This document shows, one piece after another, positions 6,930 to 14,205 of a stretch of DNA of 35,355 nt (its first letter is position 1; each line of letters starts with the position of its first letter). Both the position numbers and the translations under genes were made by a program. The notes beneath the pieces are model-generated. The model made no database searches and had not been told where the DNA came from. It worked only from the letters and a program-made list of their open reading frames with translations. Origin of the DNA: an uncultured Litoreibacter sp. GTDB lineage: Bacteria; Pseudomonadota; Alphaproteobacteria; Rhodobacterales; Rhodobacteraceae. The DNA is taken from assembly GCA_938030665.1 (NCBI GenBank), contig CALHHY010000147.1:1-35355 (forward strand), in the 5' to 3' direction.

Positions 6930-9350
6930 ATGTCCGACCCTTTCGCCGCCGCCGCCGCGCCGGTTTTAGACTTCATCGCGCAGATTGACGGTTTTGTCCC
7001 GGAGGGGGAGCGGTCGCTACTGCAGCAGGCGGACAGGTCACTGAGCCAGTTCGAAGCGGCTGTTGCGCAATCTGCCGCACCAACTGCCGCGATCAAACCT
7101 GCGCGTTACGCCCTCGCCATGCTTATTGACCAGCGGGTACGGCAACACCCCCAGGTTCGCTTGTCGACCTGGGCTATCCTTGCACGGAAATCCTTGTTCG
7201 AGGATCAGGACATCTGGCCCGCGCGGATCGCGGAATTTCAACGAACGGCTGAGACCGCCGGCCCAGAATTCGCGGATCTGGCTGCCTTTCTTGGGATGAT
7301 CCGGCAGCGGGAAGGCCGGGGGGGCAATCTGGACCGCAGCGATCCAACAGGGTGGCGCTGGAAGGCAACCGCGGCAGTTGTGCTTTTTTGCCTCGGGCTT
7401 GCGGGCTATGCCGCCGCCCTAGAGTACCGTTTCCATGCCCGCATTACGGAACGCTTCAATCTGGACCTTTTGACTATCGGTTTGGACCGAAACCCTGCCG
7501 GTCAGGATCTTGCGCAACGTCTGACAAAGCTGGCCGAGGCGCGCGACCGGGTCTTGCTTGCGGTCGCCAGTGCTCCGTTCAGGAGGGTGCTGAAACTCCC
7601 CCTGGTCGACAGCGAGGACGTGGCCGGTCAAGCTTATCTGAAGGCGGTTGAAGCTCATGTTCCGACTACGCTTGCCGGCCAATTAGAGTCTGTTATCGCG
7701 ACTGAAGGGGATGGGTTGAAGCTGTATGACGCGTTACGAGCTTGGTCCGTCCTCAGCGGGGAGGCCCCATGGGAGGTATCTTACCTGACCGGCTGGATGG
7801 CAGATCATGAGCGCGCGTTTGGGTTGCCCGACTTCAGCCGCCATGTGGCGACCTTGGACGGGCCCATCGACACGCTGACACCAAGCGACCCGGAGGTTTT
7901 CGCCCAAGCCAGAGATTTTGCCGCCGAAACCTCGGAAGTTGACCGCGTCTGGCAGGAGCTGTGGCGTGCCGGGGCGACCCAGGCGTTGCCGGGATGGCGC
8001 GCACCGCTAGCTGTGCCGGGGGTGGAGGTTGTCTTGCAGCGCCGTAGCGGGCAGGCGATGGGGGCCCCCATACCAGGACTCTTCACCCGTGAAGGGTGGG
8101 CCTACGCACGCGACTTCGGAATTGGCATTGCTGTGCGAGACGCGCGCGCTCTTGCCCCAAGTGTCATCGGCGGCACCCCGCAAAGTTCCAATGACACACC
8201 AGACCGCGTGCAGGACCGGTTGCATGCGATGACGCTTGGCTTCTGGCAGGACTGGCTGTCGGACCTCAGGGTTCGTCCCTTTGCAGACCGCGACCGCGCG
8301 ATCCGCATCACCGGCAGCCTGTCGCAGCGCAATAACCCCCTGACCGAACTTCTCCGCACCGCCTGGGCAGAGGTGGGCGGAATGGACAGGGCGCGTAGCC
8401 ACGCGCAACAACTGGAACTCGCCCGGAGCCTTGGCCCGATCATCCAATATATCGACGGGCCGGGCATGACGCAGATCACCCAACTGTTTTCGCGGCTGAA
8501 CGTGGCGCTGGGCAGTCTCGACATTGACAGCGCGCGCGGGCTGGAGCGGTTGATGTCGCTACACGACCGGGCGCGTTCGATCAACATTCTGCAAAGTGCG
8601 CCCACCCTTGTGGTACAGATCGCCGAGGATGTTCTGGCCCACTCAAGTGCCGCCGAAAACGGTAACGGCAGCACAGGCATTAATGCGGCCTGGCAAGGTC
8701 AGGTCTATGCGCAATGCCGCAAAGCCCTTGATGGGCGCTACCCCTTTGACGACGGCCCCGATGCTGATCCGGGGCAGGTGGCGGCACTGCTGGCCCCCTC
8801 TGGTGCGGTGATGCGCTTCTTTTCCGCCAATTTAGACTCGTATATTGATCGCTCCGCCTCCCCCTGGCGCTGGAAGCCGGAGGCCCGGTTTCAAGGGCTC
8901 ACGCCTGAAAGCGCGGCGTTTTTTGAGGTGGCAGTCACCGTGTCGCAGGCCCTATTTGATGAGGCAGGGCAGATGCATGCCGAATTTACTCTGGCCGCGC
9001 TCGCCGAACGTGGGGCCACAACATTTGCCCTCGGCGGTATGGGCGTACCCCTGCGCGCAAGCGGCGACCCCGCAGCTCTGCACTGGCCCGGCCCAGACCC
9101 CAGCAAGGGTGTACAGGTCAGCTTTCGGGAAGCGACGCAGGGCGCCCATATCGACGTGCCGGGTCATTGGGGTCTGCACCGAATGCTGGACAGGCTGCGA
9201 CTGCGTTTCCGCGATCAGGGCGCTCGCGTTCTGGTGGACCTCCGCTCCGAAGAGGGCCGGGTCTTCGTGGAAATCGGGTTTGCGGCCAGGTTGAACCTGA
9301 TCTCGGGGCGATCCGCGCTGCAAGACTTTAGTTGCCCGCCATCCCTGTAG
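6930..9350 (+). CDS. TssL(DotU)/TssM(IcmF) hybrid-like protein lacking the nucleotide-binding domain
   Basis: The 806-residue protein has a DotU-like cytoplasmic N-terminus (residues about 11-125, including PVLDFIAQ, FEAAVAQSAAP, KPARYALAMLIDQRV and STWAILARKSLF). One membrane helix follows (about 146-164), then a long periplasmic region that ends like IcmF. Against the canonical TssM in this window it shares RYPFD, YID..-PW.W, a W-P-G-x-D block, GHWGLHRMLDRLR (GSWAFLRLIRSGR in TssM) and a terminal F-SCP. No Walker A motif is present, whereas TssM has GPPGTGKT. So it looks like TssL-type N-terminus plus TssM-type periplasmic domain in one chain. It sits between the M15 peptidase and VgrG. It could be a second envelope-complex subunit. 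The C-terminal assignment is firm; the DotU assignment is weaker. Confidence 0.75.
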   Translation: MSDPFAAAAAPVLDFIAQIDGFVPEGERSLLQQADRSLSQFEAAVAQSAAPTAAIKPARYALAMLIDQRVRQHPQVRLSTWAILARKSLFEDQDIWPARIAEFQRTAETAGPEFADLAAFLGMIRQREGRGGNLDRSDPTGWRWKATAAVVLFCLGLAGYAAALEYRFHARITERFNLDLLTIGLDRNPAGQDLAQRLTKLAEARDRVLLAVASAPFRRVLKLPLVDSEDVAGQAYLKAVEAHVPTTLAGQLESVIATEGDGLKLYDALRAWSVLSGEAPWEVSYLTGWMADHERAFGLPDFSRHVATLDGPIDTLTPSDPEVFAQARDFAAETSEVDRVWQELWRAGATQALPGWRAPLAVPGVEVVLQRRSGQAMGAPIPGLFTREGWAYARDFGIGIAVRDARALAPSVIGGTPQSSNDTPDRVQDRLHAMTLGFWQDWLSDLRVRPFADRDRAIRITGSLSQRNNPLTELLRTAWAEVGGMDRARSHAQQLELARSLGPIIQYIDGPGMTQITQLFSRLNVALGSLDIDSARGLERLMSLHDRARSINILQSAPTLVVQIAEDVLAHSSAAENGNGSTGINAAWQGQVYAQCRKALDGRYPFDDGPDADPGQVAALLAPSGAVMRFFSANLDSYIDRSASPWRWKPEARFQGLTPESAAFFEVAVTVSQALFDEAGQMHAEFTLAALAERGATTFALGGMGVPLRASGDPAALHWPGPDPSKGVQVSFREATQGAHIDVPGHWGLHRMLDRLRLRFRDQGARVLVDLRSEEGRVFVEIGFAARLNLISGRSALQDFSCPPSL

Positions 9351-9429
9351 CGAAAAAAGGATGCAAACCCTCATTTCGTGGTAAGGTTCGGTGTATTTTT
9401 AGTTTTGGCATTAATAGAAAGCGTTTGCG

Positions 9430-11727
9430 ATGTTTGATGATCGTGATTTCAACGTAATCACAGCCGATGTGGGCGGGGATGACGACGTGGGATTGCGCTT
9501 TGCCCGGATGAGCGGGTTCGACGCAATCAGCGCCTGTTTCGACTTCACCCTAGTCCTGAAATCCACCGATATGGACATCGCCTCTGCCGACCTGTTGGGT
9601 ACCGACGTGACGCTTCGGGCCGGAATAGACACGGATGTGCGGTATTTTCACGGGTTGGTGGACCAGTTTCGCTTTCTGGGCCTGCAAGACGGATGGGGCA
9701 CCTACGAGCTGCGGATCCGGCCCGCATTATGGTTCCTGTCAAAAACCACGGACAACCGGATTTTTCAGTCGAAATCCGTGGTCGACATCATTGAGGAGGT
9801 CCTGTCAGAGCAGGGTAACCTCGATTTTGACAACCGGTTGACCGGCACCTATGAGCCCCGCGATTACTGCGTGCAGTATGGCGAAAGCGACCTCGACTTC
9901 GTGCAACGGCTGATGGAGCATGAAGGTATCTACTACTTCCACGAATTCGCGGACGGTGCCCACACGATGGTACTGGTCGACGATATCTCGACGCTGGAGC
10001 CCGCCAACGGCTGGGACGAACTCAAGTTCCAACCAGACATCGCCGCCAGCCGCGAAGACCCGCAATATATCATTGAGTGGCTGCGCACAGACAGCGTGGT
10101 ACCGGGCAGCTACGTGCACACCGATTACGACTTTACCAAACCCTCTGCAGATCTGATGGCCGTTGATGAGCTACCGGTCGGTCATGCCGGAGACGACAAA
10201 GAGCGCTACGGCTATCCCGGCACCTATATAGAGCATTCGGTCGGCAAGGGGCTGGCCACTGTCCGGCTTGAGGAAGGTTTGTCCCCGTCCCAAAGGGTCG
10301 TGGCGACCTCCACCGTGCGGCTGCCCGCGTCCGGCCAACGGTTCAAGCTGGTTGAATTCCCGCGCGACAGTGAGAATGTCGAGTTCTGCATCCTGCGCTG
10401 CGACTATGACATGAGCTCGGTCGATTATGAGGCCAGCAGCAAACACGGGGGAGAGACCGGCTTTCTGGCCACTTACCTGCTGATGCCGGGTGACGTGCAG
10501 TACCGCCCGCCGCTCAAGACACCAAAATCGGTGATGCGCGGGCCACAGACCGCTGTGGTGGTCGGCCCGGCGGGTGAGGAGATCCACACAGACGAATATT
10601 CTCGCGTGAAAGTTCAGTTCCATTGGGACCGGGTGGGCAGCAACGACGAGAATTCCTCCTGCTGGGTGCGGGTCAGCTCGGTCTGGGCAGGGTCTGGCTG
10701 GGGTTTCATCCAGATCCCTCGTATCGGACAAGAGGTCATCGTCGATTTTCTTGAGGGCGACCCCGACCAGCCGATTATCACCGGTCGGGTCTACAACGCC
10801 GAACAGATGCCACCCTACGGGCTGCCCGACAACGCCACACAGTCAGGGTGGAAGTCGAATTCGTCGCTTGGCGGGGGCGGCTGGAACGAGCTGCGCTTTG
10901 AAGACAAGAAAGGATCAGAGGAGGTCTATTTCCAGGCTGAAAAGGATCATAACGAGCTGGTCAAGAATAACGAGACCCGCAATATCGGCAATGATTGGGT
11001 CGAAAATGTAGGCCATGACGCAACGCAAGGCGTCGGGAACAACCGCTCGGAAACCGTGGGCGTCGACAAGGACACTACGGTGGGCAACAACCGCGTGGTT
11101 GCTATCGGCACCAATGACACCGAGACCGTGGGCGTGGACCGGTCGCTGAGCGTAGGATCGAACGAGACGATCAGTGTGGGCTCGAATTCCAGCGAGACCA
11201 TCGGCATTAACCATACGCAGACTGTCGGCGCGCTGCAGACCATCACCGTCGGCGCAGCCAGGGTCGACAGCGTGGCTGCGGCTGAGACCCGCACCGTGGG
11301 CGCAGCGCAGGCCAACACAATTGGCGCGGCCCGCAGTGTCATTGTTGGCGCGGATCAAACCCATACGATCGGATCAGATGACAGTTGGAATGTAGCGTCC
11401 AACCAATCGGTCAATATCGGTTCGGCGCAAAGCTTTTCCATCGGGGCGGATGGCAGCTATTCTATCGGTGGTGCGCATACGCTTAGCGTGGCCAAGACCT
11501 CCGATACCTCGGTAGGCGAGGATATGAGCGTCACGGTCGGTAAGACATTATCGATCAGCGCGGCCGACGAGATCTCGCTGACTTGTGGCAAGGCCAAGAT
11601 CGTCATGAAGAAGGACGGTACAATTCTAATCGAGGGCAAGGACATAACGCAAAATGCCAGCGGCAAGATCGACCACAAGGCCAGCGGCGACATCACCCAG
11701 AAGGGCGCGAAGATCAAACAGAACTAA
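9430..11727 (+). CDS. vgrG: VgrG/TssI spike protein with octapeptide-repeat tail
   Basis: This is the trimeric spike that sits on the Hcp tube and carries PAAR proteins and effectors. Residues 1 to about 370 are the gp27-like part, with RYFHGLVDQF, YCVQYGESDLDFVQRLMEHEG and YYFHEF. Residues about 375-460 are the gp5 OB-fold, with VKVQFHWDRVG, CWVRVSSVWAG, IPRIGQEVIVDF and DPDQPIITGRVYN. Then follows an NELRFEDKKGSEEVYFQAEKD linker and a beta-helix made of eight-residue repeats (518-717), ending in SLTCGKAKIVMKKDG. There is no extra enzymatic domain, so it is a structural VgrG whose tail probably binds PAAR-like cargo. It lies 79 bases after the hybrid gene with only a weak ribosome-binding site. 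Confidence 0.97.
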   Translation: MFDDRDFNVITADVGGDDDVGLRFARMSGFDAISACFDFTLVLKSTDMDIASADLLGTDVTLRAGIDTDVRYFHGLVDQFRFLGLQDGWGTYELRIRPALWFLSKTTDNRIFQSKSVVDIIEEVLSEQGNLDFDNRLTGTYEPRDYCVQYGESDLDFVQRLMEHEGIYYFHEFADGAHTMVLVDDISTLEPANGWDELKFQPDIAASREDPQYIIEWLRTDSVVPGSYVHTDYDFTKPSADLMAVDELPVGHAGDDKERYGYPGTYIEHSVGKGLATVRLEEGLSPSQRVVATSTVRLPASGQRFKLVEFPRDSENVEFCILRCDYDMSSVDYEASSKHGGETGFLATYLLMPGDVQYRPPLKTPKSVMRGPQTAVVVGPAGEEIHTDEYSRVKVQFHWDRVGSNDENSSCWVRVSSVWAGSGWGFIQIPRIGQEVIVDFLEGDPDQPIITGRVYNAEQMPPYGLPDNATQSGWKSNSSLGGGGWNELRFEDKKGSEEVYFQAEKDHNELVKNNETRNIGNDWVENVGHDATQGVGNNRSETVGVDKDTTVGNNRVVAIGTNDTETVGVDRSLSVGSNETISVGSNSSETIGINHTQTVGALQTITVGAARVDSVAAAETRTVGAAQANTIGAARSVIVGADQTHTIGSDDSWNVASNQSVNIGSAQSFSIGADGSYSIGGAHTLSVAKTSDTSVGEDMSVTVGKTLSISAADEISLTCGKAKIVMKKDGTILIEGKDITQNASGKIDHKASGDITQKGAKIKQN
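10981..11580 (+). repeat. In-frame 24-nt repeats coding for the VgrG beta-helix
   Basis: About 25 consecutive eight-residue units are coded without a break in register. Each begins with a small or polar residue, then V/I, then G: NIGNDWVE, NVGHDATQ, GVGNNRSE, TVGVDKDT, TVGNNRVV and so on to TVGKTLSI. The period is exactly eight residues, consistent with the gp5-type triple-stranded beta-helix needle. DNA identity between units is moderate, so this is a protein-level repeat. Confidence 0.9.
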
Positions 11728-12111
11728 TCAGCCGGGCCTCATCCGAGAAGCGGGCGCCTGTCTTTGGCTGCAGAACCGGGTAAACACTTGCGGACGCAGT
11801 GACGAAAAGCAGATCGCGCTTTGGACCCCCAAGCCAGACGTTGGGCGCCTCATCAGGGGTAGAGATTTCCCCAAAACCAGTCCTCCCGGATGGCAGTAAT
11901 GGACACCGTCCTAGTAACCTGCCCGGATGCGGCCCCACGTGTTCAGGCGGAAACCTTCAAACACCCCCACCTCGCATTCGGCAACGACCTCGACGCCTGA
12001 CGGGGTGCGATTTGGGCCAACGGAGAGTGCGCGGATCGGGTGTTTTCCGCAGCGATCAGCTAGCCGACCAGACCCCCGGTTCGGAAGAATGAGCACCGCT
12101 TCGTCAAAAAC
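11714..12111 (-). pseudogene. Broken SMP-30/gluconolactonase-family fragment
   Basis: On the minus strand, two frames together read as the C-terminal half of an SMP-30/gluconolactonase/LRE protein. One frame gives HPIRALSVGPN, then GVEVVAECEVGVFEGFRLN, ending at a stop near 11911. The sequence between then reads DGVHYCHPGG, and the other frame gives EISTPDEAPNVWLGGP followed by LLFVTASASVYPV. These match the family's consecutive propeller blades. The N-terminal half is absent, and a stop or frameshift separates the two parts, so it is a remnant. It fills the roughly 400 bases between the convergent ends of vgrG and the caspase-like gene and overlaps the last bases of vgrG. I saw no other gene in this interval. 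Confidence 0.7.
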
Positions 12112-12124
12112 CGACTCTGGAAGG

Positions 12125-13705
12125 TCAGCCACATTTCTGCACCCAAAGCGGGCAGAACCGGCATTCCTGCGTCGGGCGCCATCCCTCATCACCACCGGAG
12201 CGGCACTGACGTGTGCGGCAGATCTTGTGGGCATTGCAGAACTGCCGGTCACCTGCGGAGAGTTTTGGCGCGGCTGCGGGGGCCGCGACCTGCGGTTTTG
12301 GCGGCGTTGCGTTTGGGCGCGCCGGTAGCGCGGCGCGCGGTTTTCTGGGCACGGCCTTGAGGGTAGCCGCTCGGGCCTGCTTGGCCTGCCACGCCTTCAA
12401 TTCGTTGTCTGAAACCCGGTCCTGCAGGGCGGAGAGGACGGAAAGGCTTGCCGACCCTTCCACCGGCAGATCGGCAGATTCCTCAAAGGCGCGGATGGCG
12501 GCCAATGTGCGCGGCCCGGCCAACCCGTCGGCACGCCCCGGCTCGTAGCCCAGCATGGAGAGCCGCATTTGAAGATTGCGGATCTCGTCTCGGGTCAGGT
12601 CGCGCTGGGGCCGAGGGACGTGTAAAGTCTCCTCCGCTACCTCTGGCTCTATCTCCGGCTGCGGGACGAGTGGCTTGAACGGGTCTTCGGGAACGGCTGG
12701 CACAGGGGCTGGGCCAAGCCGCGCAAGCCGCGACCGCGCGAGGTCAGCAAAGAGCCCGTCAGGGTAGGCGGCCAGATAGCTTTGCAGCTCGGACGGCACG
12801 GTCGTGCCCGCGATCGACTGCCAGAACGCGATTTCGGCGGCACCGGCCTCCGGCGCCGCGCGTTCTTGATCCTCATTTGTCGGCAAAAGCGCGCTCTGGA
12901 CCTCAAGTTCTTCCAGCTCCACCGGGGCAATAGCCCGCGTCTGGTTTAGAAATATGCGTTCCGCTGACAGCGAGCCGTAAACGAAGGGCTCTTGCTGGCC
13001 ATTGGTCTGATCCAGCACCGCGTCGCGGACCTGCCGCATCATCAGGCCGACCTCCAGCCCCGGCTCCTGCAGCGACGAGATCAAGGCCGCCGCATAGGGG
13101 CTATTACGCCCCTCACCATCGGCGGCGGTGGTGCCCTCCTTGGCAGCATAAGCCACCAACGTGTTCTTTGATGGCTCAACCGCTGACAGGCCCCGCCCGA
13201 TGGAGCGGGTGGAGTTGCCCTGCTGAATAGAAGCCGCAAACGGGTTGTTGCGGCAAGCATCCACGATCACCATGCTAAGGCGCGATGCGCCTTCGGCCGC
13301 AAAGATCATTGTCTCCAACGGCACGGCCTCAAAATTGATATCGGCATAGGTCTGCAGCTCTGCGTCGACGGGAATGAGGTAATTCTGGCGGTCGATCTCG
13401 ATCCCATGGCCCGCGTAATAAATCAGCGCGATATCGGCTCCGCTGGCTGTCCTGCGAAACTCCCTGAGCGTGTCCAGCATGGCCGCCTGCCCCTGATCGG
13501 TGTGTTGGATTACCTCGAAGCCCACATCGCGCAGCGCGACCGCCAGATCGGAGGAATCATTGGTGGGGTTCCGTAAAGCAGGCACATGCCGGTAGGCGCC
13601 ATTGCCGATAAGGAGCGCCAGCCGTTTTTCCTCGGCCTGGGCCGTACTGATAAATGCGAACACCAGCGCCGCTAACGGGGCGATCAGAGAACGCAGAAGG
13701 GTCAT
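12125..13705 (-). CDS. Secreted caspase-like (peptidase C14) protein with peptidoglycan-binding domain
   Basis: The protein is 526 residues. A signal peptide covers about residues 1-24 (ending STAQAEE). The caspase-like domain follows (27-253): RLALLIGNGAYRHVPALRNP, the catalytic His100 in YYAGHG, and the catalytic Cys151 in VIVDACRNNPF. Residues about 290-330 (AFWQSI, YLAAYPDGLFADLARSRL) are a small helical motif common in secreted C14 proteins. Residues about 371-428 are a peptidoglycan-binding domain (LQMRLSMLGYEPGRADG, GPRTLAAIRAFE). The basic, Pro/Ala-rich tail ends in a Cys-rich segment. Export implies a periplasmic or cell-surface role. The start overlaps the tagF stop (ATGA), making it the last gene of the T6SS operon. 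Its substrate is unknown; a T6SS accessory protease or a toxin-like protein are both possible. Confidence 0.88.
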   Translation of the reverse strand: MTLLRSLIAPLAALVFAFISTAQAEEKRLALLIGNGAYRHVPALRNPTNDSSDLAVALRDVGFEVIQHTDQGQAAMLDTLREFRRTASGADIALIYYAGHGIEIDRQNYLIPVDAELQTYADINFEAVPLETMIFAAEGASRLSMVIVDACRNNPFAASIQQGNSTRSIGRGLSAVEPSKNTLVAYAAKEGTTAADGEGRNSPYAAALISSLQEPGLEVGLMMRQVRDAVLDQTNGQQEPFVYGSLSAERIFLNQTRAIAPVELEELEVQSALLPTNEDQERAAPEAGAAEIAFWQSIAGTTVPSELQSYLAAYPDGLFADLARSRLARLGPAPVPAVPEDPFKPLVPQPEIEPEVAEETLHVPRPQRDLTRDEIRNLQMRLSMLGYEPGRADGLAGPRTLAAIRAFEESADLPVEGSASLSVLSALQDRVSDNELKAWQAKQARAATLKAVPRKPRAALPARPNATPPKPQVAAPAAAPKLSAGDRQFCNAHKICRTRQCRSGGDEGWRPTQECRFCPLWVQKCG

Positions 13706-14205
13706 GGCGCAACCTCTACGCCTGTCTCTGGAAAGAGTTCTTCGAGGAAGTGCTTGGGATCACCCTCATCGGCTTCACTGGCCTCGGTGTGCCACAGGCA
13801 AGGTGGGGCGAATGGCGCGTCCGCAGGTTTGAGGGTGGGCACGGCGCCAAGCGCGCCGAATAGCGCATCGGCGTCCTGCTGCTCATCGCGGGCCGCCGTC
13901 AAAAGGGGTACGACAGCGGCGGCCCAGCTTTCATGCCCGGTGCGGTCGGACGCGCCTGAAGCGCAGGCCGCCAGCGGAAAGGGGCGCCTTGCGGCGTCAT
14001 GGCTTGCAATCAGGGCCAGGGCCAAAGGTCCGTAGGGGCCGGTGATCACGGCCAAAAGGCCAGCCTCTGGCCATTCACCCGGCCGGGCGGCGGCGGCCGC
14101 AATGTACCGCGAAAGCCATCGGTCAAGGACGGGACGTACCCCTTGCGGAAGGCCACGCGCCACAAAATCACCTGCGGCGGGGAGTTTGCCGAAAAAACCT
14201 GTCAT
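13702..14205 (-). CDS. tagF: T6SS-associated protein TagF
   Basis: At 167 residues this matches TagF (BMA_A0400/DUF2094 family). The N-terminus GFFGKLPAAGDFVARGLP is the family signature, followed by LDRWLSRYI, GPYGPLALALIASHD and RRPFPLAACA. In Pseudomonas aeruginosa TagF is a post-translational repressor of the H1-T6SS; in Agrobacterium a TagF domain is fused to the phosphatase PppA. Here the two are separate genes on opposite strands. It overlaps the tssM stop by one base (TGATG) and the caspase-like start by four. Confidence 0.93.
   Translation of the reverse strand: MTGFFGKLPAAGDFVARGLPQGVRPVLDRWLSRYIAAAAARPGEWPEAGLLAVITGPYGPLALALIASHDAARRPFPLAACASGASDRTGHESWAAAVVPLLTAARDEQQDADALFGALGAVPTLKPADAPFAPPCLWHTEASEADEGDPKHFLEELFPETGVEVAP

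Noticed and set aside
9351-9429. Possible sigma-54 promoter before vgrG (TGGCA ... TTTGC)
   Set aside because: The distance between the GG and GC elements is far too long for a -24/-12 promoter.
10981-11580. VgrG repeats considered as a CRISPR or DNA satellite array
   Set aside because: The 24-base units are in frame, differ at DNA level and encode a regular beta-helix, with no spacers.
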